From Bacteroidota bacterium (GTDB taxonomy: Bacteria; Bacteroidota; Ignavibacteria; Kryptoniales; JAKASW01), in the NCBI GenBank assembly GCA_021794075.1, contig JAJYRM010000025.1, positions 1-41,477 of the forward strand: DNA of 41,477 nt, in the 5' to 3' direction. The notes under the pieces are model-generated. The model was not told the DNA's origin and did no database searches. It saw only the letters and a program-made list of their open reading frames with translations. The position numbers and the translations under genes are program-made. Positions 26,390-33,468 of this stretch are shown here, piece after piece (positions within the stretch are counted from its first letter, which is position 1; each line of letters begins with the position of its first letter).

Positions 26390-28027
26390 ATGGGCAAGAA
26401 TGGGATCGACAGACGGGATTTTCTGAAGTACGTAATGGGCAGCGCCGGACTTCTCGCGCTCGATTGGAATTCTCTCCCCCGAAGAGTCGAGGCGCTCACG
26501 AAAGATGACGAATACGACGCAGTGATAATCGGTTCGGGGCTCGGGGGACTGAGTTGTGCTGCAGCATTCGCCAGGCAGGGATTCAAAGTACTCGTCCTCG
26601 AGCAACACGACAAGCCGGGGGGATATGCTACGGCATTTCAAAGACCCGGCGGATTTAAGTTCGACGTTTCGCTTCACTCCACAGTAATCGAGGAGAGGAA
26701 CGGTTTACATAATTTGATTCCGGGCTTTCCGGAAATCACCGAGGTGGAGTTCGTTCCGCACCCAAACCTCTACAGAGCAATTTACCCGGACTACGACATC
26801 ACCGTGCCTCAAAGAGATCTAAAAGCGTATACTGCAAAACTTGTCTCGCTCTTCCCCGACGAAAAGGAAGGAATAGAGGGACTCATTGGAGACATGCAGG
26901 GGCTATTCGAAGAAGTCCAGAAAATGTCGCGGGCGAACGGAAATATAGACATGGAACACTTCGCAACAGATTACCCCTTGATGTCAAGACTCTACAACAG
27001 GACATGGAAGGAGATGCTCGACGCACGATTGAAGAATGAGAAACTCAGGACGATAGTCTCCGCGCAATGGGCTTACTACGGGCTTCCACCGTCCAGGCTT
27101 GTCAGCTTCTACTACGCGATCCCCGCCATCGGGTACCTGACAGGCGGCGGTTACTACCCGATAGGCCGGTCGCAGAAAATCAGCGACGCGTTGGCTAGAT
27201 TTATCGAACTGAACGGCGGCAGGATTATGCTTAACACACGTGCGGGAAGGATCTTGACCAAAAACCACGCGGCATATGGTGTTCAGACAAGCGAAGGCGA
27301 AAGCTTTAAATCGCGCGTGGTAGTGTCCAACGCGAACCCGTTCGACACGTTTCGCAAGCTGACCGATGAAGACAAATTCTTATCCGCGTATCTAGATCAG
27401 CTCGACCGTTATAGCGTCAGCCTTTCCTCGTTCCAGATATTCCTAGGCTTAAGCGACGATATCGTCGGGAAGAGCGGCATCAAGGATTCAGAGATATTCT
27501 ACGAAACCGGCTACGACATGGAAGGATCGTACCTTGCCGCCAAGAGAGGAGATATTGGAAACGGCGGTTACGCGCTCACGCTGTATGATAATATTCATAA
27601 GGGCTATTCTCCCGCCGGAAAGAACACCGTCAACATCATCACTTTCACCGGCTACGATCACTGGAAGAAGTTTGAGCAAGACTACTTCGCCGGCAATAAA
27701 GATGGGTACCGCAAAGAAAAGGAGCGGCTGGCCGACATCCTGATCGACAAGGTCGAGAAGACACTGCTCCCCGGACTTTCGTCGACAATAGAAGTAAAGG
27801 AGATTGGAACCCCGCTAACGAATGTCAGGTACACCAGCAACTACCACGGAGCTATTTACGGGCTCGATCAAACTGTTGACAACTCCGGTCCGAGCAGGCT
27901 CGGCCATGACACACCGATAGATAACCTCTACCTGGCAGGCGCGTGGACAAAGCCGGGCCATGGCTACGGCAGCGTGCTCTCAAGCGGTATCGAATGCTTC
28001 GGGGAGATAATGAAAAAGTGGGGATGA
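26390..28027 (+). CDS. Tat-exported FAD-dependent oxidoreductase, phytoene desaturase/retinol saturase-like
   Basis: A 545-residue flavoprotein of the CrtI/COG1233 superfamily. I start at ATG 26390 because GGAGG sits 8 nt upstream; the in-frame TTG at 26375 lies on that ribosome site. The N-terminus has a twin-arginine signal (Arg8-Arg9 in DRRDFLK, then a hydrophobic stretch), so the folded holoenzyme is predicted to be exported. The FAD dinucleotide fold is IIGSGLGGLS (residues 46-55) with EQHDKPGGYA. The C-terminal FAD motif is DNLYLAGAWTKPGHGYGSV. Relatives desaturate or saturate polyprenyl or retinoid bonds. Here no carotenoid genes are nearby, so the substrate is open. A strong terminator follows 31 bp after the stop. 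Confidence 0.88.
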   Translation: MGKNGIDRRDFLKYVMGSAGLLALDWNSLPRRVEALTKDDEYDAVIIGSGLGGLSCAAAFARQGFKVLVLEQHDKPGGYATAFQRPGGFKFDVSLHSTVIEERNGLHNLIPGFPEITEVEFVPHPNLYRAIYPDYDITVPQRDLKAYTAKLVSLFPDEKEGIEGLIGDMQGLFEEVQKMSRANGNIDMEHFATDYPLMSRLYNRTWKEMLDARLKNEKLRTIVSAQWAYYGLPPSRLVSFYYAIPAIGYLTGGGYYPIGRSQKISDALARFIELNGGRIMLNTRAGRILTKNHAAYGVQTSEGESFKSRVVVSNANPFDTFRKLTDEDKFLSAYLDQLDRYSVSLSSFQIFLGLSDDIVGKSGIKDSEIFYETGYDMEGSYLAAKRGDIGNGGYALTLYDNIHKGYSPAGKNTVNIITFTGYDHWKKFEQDYFAGNKDGYRKEKERLADILIDKVEKTLLPGLSSTIEVKEIGTPLTNVRYTSNYHGAIYGLDQTVDNSGPSRLGHDTPIDNLYLAGAWTKPGHGYGSVLSSGIECFGEIMKKWG

Positions 28028-28058
28028 CTTGCTAAGAGAACAAGCTCACAGAAACGTG

Positions 28059-28091
28059 AAAAAGCCGCGGCGATTTCTCCGCGGCTTTTTT
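28059..28091. terminator. Bidirectional intrinsic terminator
   Basis: AAAAAGCCGCGG (28059-28070) pairs perfectly with CCGCGGCTTTTT (28079-28090), with an 8-nt loop and a U-run on both strands. It ends the oxidoreductase transcript (+) and the tricorn-remnant transcript (-). Confidence 0.93.
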
Positions 28092-28123
28092 CTTTCGAAC
28101 GTAATCCGGGCTGTCTTCCAAGC

Positions 28124-28396
28124 TCACCTCTTCTGGTAAGGCGGCTGCTCAGGAGCGACGAAAGGATGGACATTAAGCGTCCGCATCACGACCTCGATCG
28201 CCTTTTCAAGTTGCCCATTTACGCCGGAGGCCAGCTCAGCCGGGTTCTCCACCACTTTGAAGTCGGGAGTCACTACGGTCCTCTGCGTACTTGATACTGA
28301 GGGATACCGCATCAGCCTCGCGTCAATTTGCGCCGCAGCCTCCCGAACCATTCCAGCGCAAACGAGGAAAACGAAAACCACGGATACTCTCTTCAT
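28124..28396 (-). pseudogene. Tricorn-like protease remnant: N- and C-terminal ends joined by internal deletion
   Basis: A 90-residue open frame. Residues 1-23 are a Sec signal peptide and IDARLMRYPSVSSTQ matches the opening of the beta-propeller of tricorn-like S41 peptidases. From about residue 40, VVTPDFKVVENP, GQLEKAIEVVM and PPYQKR match the extreme C-terminus of the same family, which normally lies about 1000 residues further on. Propeller, PDZ and catalytic domains are all missing. The frame is intact and has a purine-rich GGGGGCGGG leader, so a small exported peptide might still be made. No protease activity is possible. Family matches are from memory; a profile search would test them. 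Confidence 0.7.
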
Positions 28397-28444
28397 ACCC
28401 GCCCCCTTTCGTGATCGAGTCTTTTGTTAGATGATCAAAAGCCG

Positions 28445-28462
28445 AACTCGCACGACCGAGTT
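28445..28462. other. Perfect small inverted repeat
   Basis: AACTCG (28445-28450) and CGAGTT (28457-28462) form a hairpin with a 6-nt loop upstream of the tricorn remnant and downstream of the fluoride operon. On the minus strand CGGCTTTTG follows it. It may be a secondary terminator or an operator. Confidence 0.3.
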
Positions 28463-28537
28463 GTTAACAGGCGCGGAATAGACAGCACACGTTTGACTAC
28501 TCACCGGCAGGTGGATTGTGTCCCCCGCCGAACTTTT

Positions 28538-28560
28538 GAAAAAGCCTCCCTGACGGCTTC
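28538..28560 (-). terminator. Intrinsic terminator of the crcB-DUF190 operon
   Basis: Read on the minus strand, GAAGCC, an 8-nt loop and GGCTTTTTC form a 5-6 bp stem ending in a U-run, 46 bp after the DUF190 stop codon. Confidence 0.6.
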
Positions 28561-28606
28561 TAGGACTTTGAATTAAGCAGGTTCCGGCTAAAGAGCACTC
28601 ATTTTA

Positions 28607-28960
28607 TCACGGGTTTTTCCCGTGGGTATAATGGATCACGTTTACCTTTTCCTCGGTGATCATGCCGCCGCATCCTGCCTTCTCGAAAAGGTCTTCAACG
28701 ATCGGCAGAAAGGCGTCGATCTTTTCTTCAGTATCCACAAACTCAATTACCATCGGCAGGTCTTCGCTTAGTTCAAGAAGCTTTGCCGTGTGGATCATGC
28801 TCCCCGCCCCAAAGCTTTCCACGCCTCTCAAGACCGTGGCACCCGCCATTCCAATTTCACGAGCTTTCTCCACGAAGACATTGTATAGGGGCCTCTTGTT
28901 CAGGTGATCGTCCTCACCGATGAAAATTCTCAAAAGCTTTCCTGTTCCTTCTAATTTCAT
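28607..28960 (-). CDS. DUF190 (PII-like fold) protein of the fluoride operon
   Basis: A 117-residue protein of the DUF190 family, small alpha/beta proteins with a PII-like ferredoxin fold. Characteristic segments are LLRIFIGEDD near residue 9, RPLYNVFVEKAREIGMAGAT, and LPMVIEFVDTEEKI. Many genomes place this family directly next to crcB, and the context here is the same, so a role in fluoride tolerance is likely though its biochemistry is unsettled. AGGAGG overlaps the crcB stop codon and lies 6 nt before this ATG, so the two genes are coupled. It shares the riboswitch-controlled transcript. Confidence 0.92.
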   Translation of the reverse strand: MKLEGTGKLLRIFIGEDDHLNKRPLYNVFVEKAREIGMAGATVLRGVESFGAGSMIHTAKLLELSEDLPMVIEFVDTEEKIDAFLPIVEDLFEKAGCGGMITEEKVNVIHYTHGKNP

Positions 28961-28969
28961 ATTCGCCTC

Positions 28970-29347
28970 CTATATGACAAGTTTTCCCAAAAGTGTTCCA
29001 AGCCAAGCGGCCAGCAGCGCTACCACAATTGACAGCACGATATTAGTCGCACCGATAAAAAATGAACCATCCCTGAACAGACCGAGCGTCTCGTAAGTGA
29101 ATGTTGAAAAAGTCGTGAAACCTCCGAGTATCCCGATCGCGACGAACGCCCTGAGTTCAGGGCTCACGAGAAACCGGTCCTCAGCAATTGTAAGGAAAAA
29201 ACCTATTATCAGACTTCCGATTATATTGACCGCGAATGTCCCGAAAGGAAAATCGGGGCCGAGAAGCGCGTACATCCAGCCGGATACAAGGTATCGGAAT
29301 ACCGAGCCGATGCCGCCCCCGATAAAAATCACTAAAGTCTTTATCAC
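28970..29347 (-). CDS. crcB: Fluoride ion exporter CrcB/Fluc
   Basis: A 125-residue inner-membrane protein with four helices that dimerises in antiparallel fashion and lets F- leave the cell. Family residues are present: GGGIGSVFRY (residues 10-19), pore Asn41 in FAVNIIGS, and the phenylalanine/threonine track GGFTTFSTFTYE (75-86) that lines the fluoride path. The start is GTG 29345-29347 with AGGAG 5 nt upstream. A fluoride riboswitch with its own terminator occupies the leader, so expression should be switched on by fluoride. Confidence 0.95.
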   Translation of the reverse strand: MIKTLVIFIGGGIGSVFRYLVSGWMYALLGPDFPFGTFAVNIIGSLIIGFFLTIAEDRFLVSPELRAFVAIGILGGFTTFSTFTYETLGLFRDGSFFIGATNIVLSIVVALLAAWLGTLLGKLVI

Positions 29348-29386
29348 TACAACTCCTGTTCACTTTGTTGACCCTATATAATGACA

Positions 29387-29429
29387 CAAAAAAAAACTCC
29401 TGCCATAAGACATCTTTCACGGCAGGAGT
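29387..29429 (-). terminator. Expression-platform terminator of the fluoride riboswitch
   Basis: On the minus strand ACTCCTGCC (29429-29421) pairs perfectly with GGCAGGAGT (29404-29396) and is followed by a run of eight U. The 5' arm contains the aptamer's pseudoknot strand ACTCC, so folding of the aptamer and of the terminator exclude each other. It ends 40 nt before the crcB start. Confidence 0.88.
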
Positions 29430-29481
29430 CATCATTCTTGAAATCAAGAAACTTGTTTAAACTGGCGAACTCCATCGCCAG
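29421..29481 (-). ncRNA. Fluoride riboswitch (crcB motif) aptamer
   Basis: The minus strand shows the hairpin GGCGATGGAGTTCGCC (29479-29464), the AAAC segment, a short second stem (CAAGTTTCTTGA / TCAAG), and the conserved 3' end TGATGACTCCT. Loop bases GGAGT (29473-29469) can pair with ACTCC (29429-29425), the pseudoknot that closes the fluoride site in this class. With fluoride bound, ACTCC is held in the aptamer and the terminator cannot form. Without it, transcription stops before crcB. The downstream gene is the fluoride exporter. Confidence 0.92.
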
Positions 29482-29542
29482 GACGTGACAAACTAATAAT
29501 CAAAAGACTGACGAACAAGGTACAACGCGGACTGACATATGG

Positions 29543-29950
29543 TCAGTTGTTCTTCGCGCCCTGATTGATCCAGCTCCTTATGGTGGCGATCTGCGCTGAA
29601 TCGAGCGGAGTGTGGTTGAGCGGCATTCGAGTGCCGGCCTGTCCCGTTATCTTGAGATAGAGGTAGCTGCTGTCCGCGTCGTACGGTTTTACTATAACGT
29701 AAGGCGGCTGTTCAATACTCGGAGCATTAACTATATCCTTGTAAGCGAATCCTGCCTGGAGACTCATCGGTGCGATGCCGCCCGTGACGTGGCACCCCGG
29801 TATCGCGCAACTGTTGGTGAATATCGGCTGGACCTGGCTTGAAAAGCTGATGGTTGTATCGGAGGGCGACGGCCCAGTCGGACTAAGTGCCGCCGTCTTC
29901 GAGCAAGCAGCTAAACCGATCGCCATAAGAATTACGACCACTATCTTCAT
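29543..29950 (-). CDS. Small lipoprotein with CxxxxCH haem-type motif
   Basis: A 135-residue lipoprotein: signal MKIVVVILMAIGLAAC with lipidated Cys16, then a Ser/Pro-rich tether. The main domain has VQPIFTNSC...GCH with Cys48, Cys53 and His54 in the spacing C-x4-C-H, a cytochrome c-like haem site seen in many FCB-group proteins, and a possible axial Met in TRMPLN near residue 108. The C-terminus IRSWINQGAKNN is typical of class I c-type domains. It would carry electrons at the outer face of the inner membrane or in the outer membrane. Covalent haem attachment at C-x4-C-H is not certain. Its divergent neighbour at 30311 is a paralogue. AAGGAT precedes the start. Confidence 0.78.
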   Translation of the reverse strand: MKIVVVILMAIGLAACSKTAALSPTGPSPSDTTISFSSQVQPIFTNSCAIPGCHVTGGIAPMSLQAGFAYKDIVNAPSIEQPPYVIVKPYDADSSYLYLKITGQAGTRMPLNHTPLDSAQIATIRSWINQGAKNN

Positions 29951-30310
29951 AGATATCCTTTTTAAGCCACAACAATACCTGGCATCTTAAGAGTTTCAGG
30001 ATCATGGATGAAATTGTTGCCGACTCAGTGCCCCACACATGGAATAATCACTGTTCCGGCACTGGCACCTGAGCGGCGCAGAATCAGTCAGCGATGCGGA
30101 TGCGCGAAAGGTTAGAGCAGCGACGTCGAGGGAGATTCAGACGTTTTCTCGGCATTACATACACTATGGCCGGAGGATCGACCGGCCTTGGATCTATGTT
30201 TGAGATCGCCATGTAGAAACTAAATGCGAAGAAAAACACTACGGCTTTCATGCAAACAATCTAAACAATCTTTAAATTCTATTAAAGCATCACCGGCAAG
30301 ACACAATTTG
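29951..30310. other. Divergent intergenic region between two CxxxxCH lipoprotein genes
   Basis: The region should hold both promoters; none is clear by eye. A GC-rich inverted repeat GGCCGG (30168-30173) / CCGGCC (30182-30187) with an 8-nt loop is present. The reading frame of the downstream gene extends to an ATG at 30224, but that part lacks a ribosome site and signal-peptide character. Confidence 0.45.
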
Positions 30311-30754
30311 ATGCCATTGATTAAGATCGACCGATTGTTAAATTGCTCCGTGAAATATTTGAGCCTAATAATACTTCTCGCGATCATCGCCGTGTCATTG
30401 GAGGTTTCTTCCTGCAAGAATGTGCTTGGACCGACATCCGGCCAATCGACAATAGTCTTCCCCGACTCCAACGTTAGTTACTACAGACAGGTCCTTCCTC
30501 TTTTCGAGGAATCGTGCGACTATTCCGGCTGTCACGATGATGGTACACAGGCCGGAGGGCTCAGCCTTACCAATTACGCCGGCCTCTTCACTGTTGCCGG
30601 AGTTCTCACGCCTAAAGACACAGTACACAGCATTCTCGTTCAGCGCATCCAGGGTATAGGGCCCATAATGCCTCCACCTCCGCTCTCCGCGCTAAACAGT
30701 AATCAGATCCAAGGGATCAAGACATGGGTAATGGAAGGAGCCCCGGCGAACTAG
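30311..30754 (+). CDS. Second small lipoprotein with CxxxxCH haem-type motif
   Basis: A paralogue of the divergent gene at 29543-29950. From ATG 30311 it has 147 residues. The lipobox ends VSSC at Cys35. Starting instead at GTG 30350 would give a signal of 22 residues, which is more usual, so the true start is open (30224, 30311 or 30350). The domain shows YYRQVLPLFEESCDYSGCH with Cys69, Cys74 and His75 (C-x4-C-H), a candidate axial Met in GPIMPPPP, and the ending IKTWVMEGAPAN. A role in extracytoplasmic electron transfer is inferred from the motif. Only 25 bp separate it from the convergent DUF3857 gene. Confidence 0.72.
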   Translation: MPLIKIDRLLNCSVKYLSLIILLAIIAVSLEVSSCKNVLGPTSGQSTIVFPDSNVSYYRQVLPLFEESCDYSGCHDDGTQAGGLSLTNYAGLFTVAGVLTPKDTVHSILVQRIQGIGPIMPPPPLSALNSNQIQGIKTWVMEGAPAN

Positions 30755-30779
30755 CGCGTTACACGCCTCTCGCCACGTT

Positions 30780-32918
30780 TCATCTCTTTCTTTCAAAAAG
30801 TACAGGTTCACCTTTTGCCGTGCTGACAGTATCTAAGAAGGAGACGGCTTGATCATACCGATTCGGTTCGAGCAGCCTGCTCTTTGATGCAAGCACCTCA
30901 CTGAACTTAATCATCCCCGGTGTCTCGCTCGCATAAGACGACGAATACTCAAAATCGGGATTTGTGATATCGACTTCGCCGGGCAAGTGTTTCACGAGCA
31001 TGGAGTCACCTTCGAACAGCACGTCTACTCTCTCGGTAAGGACGTATGGATATTCAAACTCCACCGGATATTCCCTTAAGCCAGTAGTGAGCCAGCCAAG
31101 GTTCTCAAACGCAGGAAACGGTTCGACGTACAATGAATACAAGGTTGAATCGTTAGGGACGGCATTCGTGGCGCTAAATTCAAACGCCAGCGTAAACGGA
31201 GAGTGAAGAGAATCGGGTGACGTGGTCCGACAGGAGATGAGGTCAGGAGAGCGGAACGCGCCGGATAATAACGACTTGGAGTAAGAGGCGATTGTCTGAC
31301 TGTCCGACTTCGCGAGCTTATTTCGCATGACAATTCCAGCCTCGCCGCCATACGCAATTGTCGCGTGAAAGACGCTCGGCGTTGTCACGTATTCCGTGAC
31401 TTTGACAGTAATATCTATTGGGTTATTCCACGCATGCGATCCGGGGGTTACTATGAAGAACGACGTTCCGTCGTCATTCATGACAAGGGCTACTGCCGCC
31501 TCGTCCTCCGGCGGAACTTCACCCACGCCGCAAAATCGCGCCGCCGCGTCGAACCATACTATTCGGTTTCCGGGTATGAGAGCGCCCACGAGCATCCTGT
31601 GAAAACGCCAGCACGGAAAATGAGTGTCAAGATGACTGTTCGAGCGCGCTACGACCACCGCAGGCTTCGCATAAATTCCGACCGCTTTGAGAAGCGCAGT
31701 CAGAAGGAGAGACTTCCCCCTGCAATCCCCTTTGCCACTCTCCATAACCTTCTGTGGATACTCTGGCGCGAGATCTCCCAACAGTCTCTTGCTTTCGACA
31801 TAGCGAATTCCCTGAACGTATTTCAGAATTCGACCTAGGGAGTCGATTTCCGATGAAGCCCCGTTGACCAACATTTCGGCCTTCTTTCTGACGGCGTCAC
31901 TAATGATAAGCCGAGGCTTGATAAAATCGTCATAATACCATTTTGATACGTCATTCCATGATTGCCAGAATGAAGGCGCAAACTGGACATAACCACGATA
32001 CCAATCCTTAGGAGGCATATTAGGTTCTGAGTGAAAAGCCGGAACGTCTTTTAGTGTCCACGTAAACTCATCCAAGTTTCGATCATATTTTTCACCTTCC
32101 CCCTCCGAATCTAAATCGCCGCTCAAGGTCCACGAAGCCAGATTGTGCCAGTTTCCTCCAGAACCTTCCGATTTATAATGCCGCTTTACAGTAGGCTCCC
32201 CAATGTCAGGATAATTGTATGTCACATAATTCCATTGCCAATCCTTTGCGTCTTTTTCGGTCCCACCTATTATGAATGACGGGACCGTAAGACTGTAAAT
32301 GCTCCTCATCACGGGGAGATGACGCTGGATCACCCATTCTCCCGCCGGAAACGGCACGCTCTCCTTATAAGCGTACGCGTATTCCAGTATCGCTCCGCTC
32401 GTAACGCGACGAAACACGAATTTCAACTGAGCCGCATCGGCAGGAAAGACCGATCCCGCTCCCCTGTTTCCGTAAGTCGTGAGGAAATCTCTCGCCCGGA
32501 CGTACAAGGTCTTTCCATTCGGCTCTATTGTGCGGGCTCTGATTGCGAGCAAAGTCTGTCCCGGACGGAGTCTAATCGTGACTGGCGCATCCTTCTCGAA
32601 ATTTGAGAAGACGCGCTCCACACGATGGACAGTAACTGTCGTGTGATAGTTATAATTCGTATCTACTTCCGTAACAACGTTCGTGCGATCCAAGATGATA
32701 ACCCCGTCGGCGCCCGGGTAATCCGATGCGACAGGGAGACTCTTAATACCGAGACGGTTCTGCAACGAAGTTATACTCTCAAATGACAGTGTGGCGCAAG
32801 AAGAGATTAGGAGAGACAATGAGATGAGGATAACTGCTTTTATCCGGATAATAATGCGCCTCCTCCGAAATTCTGTCTCCAAACGACGGTCCCGCCAACG
32901 GGAAGAACCAATCATCAA
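30780..32918 (-). CDS. DUF3857 / transglutaminase-like lipoprotein
   Basis: A protein of about 712 residues with an N-terminal basic stretch, then a lipoprotein signal ending LLISSC. Next comes a DUF3857 beta-domain (VTVHRVERVFSNFEKDAP is its typical region). The central transglutaminase-like domain has the Cys of GKGDCRGKSLLLTALL, the His of WRFHRMLVG and the Asp of VWFDAAAR. A C-terminal beta-domain follows. These proteins are common, surface-anchored and of unknown substrate in the FCB group. The start is uncertain: ATG 32918 and nearby TTG codons have no good ribosome site. GGAGGAGGCGC lies directly before an ATT ATT ATC run at the base of the signal peptide, so an ATT start is a possibility. 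Confidence 0.82.
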   Translation of the reverse strand: MMIGSSRWRDRRLETEFRRRRIIIRIKAVILISLSLLISSCATLSFESITSLQNRLGIKSLPVASDYPGADGVIILDRTNVVTEVDTNYNYHTTVTVHRVERVFSNFEKDAPVTIRLRPGQTLLAIRARTIEPNGKTLYVRARDFLTTYGNRGAGSVFPADAAQLKFVFRRVTSGAILEYAYAYKESVPFPAGEWVIQRHLPVMRSIYSLTVPSFIIGGTEKDAKDWQWNYVTYNYPDIGEPTVKRHYKSEGSGGNWHNLASWTLSGDLDSEGEGEKYDRNLDEFTWTLKDVPAFHSEPNMPPKDWYRGYVQFAPSFWQSWNDVSKWYYDDFIKPRLIISDAVRKKAEMLVNGASSEIDSLGRILKYVQGIRYVESKRLLGDLAPEYPQKVMESGKGDCRGKSLLLTALLKAVGIYAKPAVVVARSNSHLDTHFPCWRFHRMLVGALIPGNRIVWFDAAARFCGVGEVPPEDEAAVALVMNDDGTSFFIVTPGSHAWNNPIDITVKVTEYVTTPSVFHATIAYGGEAGIVMRNKLAKSDSQTIASYSKSLLSGAFRSPDLISCRTTSPDSLHSPFTLAFEFSATNAVPNDSTLYSLYVEPFPAFENLGWLTTGLREYPVEFEYPYVLTERVDVLFEGDSMLVKHLPGEVDITNPDFEYSSSYASETPGMIKFSEVLASKSRLLEPNRYDQAVSFLDTVSTAKGEPVLFERKR

Positions 32919-33160
32919 ATCTGTTTAGCCGGGTACACTTTCCGCCGACTTGCAATCTCGATGCAAGGGAAAGTGAGTTCGCCATGCACTAGGCTAACCT
33001 GAAATTAAAAGCCCAACTCCCACTTTGCAAATCATTGGATCCACATCCACATCGCAGGCAAGGAGAATGTCCTTTATTTTGAGCTAATTTTCCTTTTTAC
33101 AACGTAAGTTAGAGCCCGGGAGGATGCGCCTGGGGAAGAATCAATATTCACAACTCAATA

Positions 33161-33194
33161 TCCTGCTGGAAGCACACAAGTACTTCCGGCAGGA
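33161..33194 (-). terminator. Hairpin downstream of the Kor/half-ferritin operon
   Basis: TCCTGCTGGAAG (33161-33172) pairs with CTTCCGGCAGGA (33183-33194) over 12 positions with one wobble, 15 bp after the half-ferritin stop. The following minus-strand tract TATTGAG is only weakly U-rich, so it may need Rho or act as a stability hairpin. The surrounding 32919-33209 region has no gene. Confidence 0.45.
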
Positions 33195-33209
33195 GACGGC
33201 GCGGAACCG

Positions 33210-33458
33210 TCAGATGAACATCTCGTTCATCTCGCCCACTATTGTCATCTGCGCCCTTAACTCTTCCAGCTGCGCCGTAAGTTGGACCTTGTGTTCTCGC
33301 TCCATCTTCGCGAGAGAAATAAAGAAATCTTTCACTCTAGTGTCGCATGCCAGTTCCGCCGCGTGAAGATACTTTTCTTCGGACTCGATTTCGCTCTTGA
33401 TGGCATCTTCCAGAATCGAAATTATCGCGTCTCTGATTTCAGGTTGATCCTTAGCCAT
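33210..33458 (-). CDS. Two-helix ferritin-like (half-ferritin) protein
   Basis: An 82-residue protein from ATG 33456-33458, preceded by GAGGAGAAGAAG; a longer in-frame start at 33488 overlaps the upstream gene. It contains one helix with EIESEEKYLHAAEL (Glu23-Tyr30) and one with MEREH (Glu53, His56). That is exactly one half of a rubrerythrin/ferritin four-helix bundle. Two copies would have to pair to build a di-iron site, as in encapsulated ferritin (EncFtn), which has a similar length and Glu...ExxH pattern. No encapsulin gene is in the window. It follows the Kor fusion gene by 10 nt and is cotranscribed, suggesting iron or oxygen handling for the Fe-S oxidoreductases. Confidence 0.75.
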   Translation of the reverse strand: MAKDQPEIRDAIISILEDAIKSEIESEEKYLHAAELACDTRVKDFFISLAKMEREHKVQLTAQLEELRAQMTIVGEMNEMFI

Positions 33459-33468
33459 CTTCTTCTCC

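Noticed and set aside
30168-30187. GGCCGG/CCGGCC inverted repeat as a terminator
   Set aside because: No U-run on either strand and located between divergent genes; kept only as a note in the region entry.
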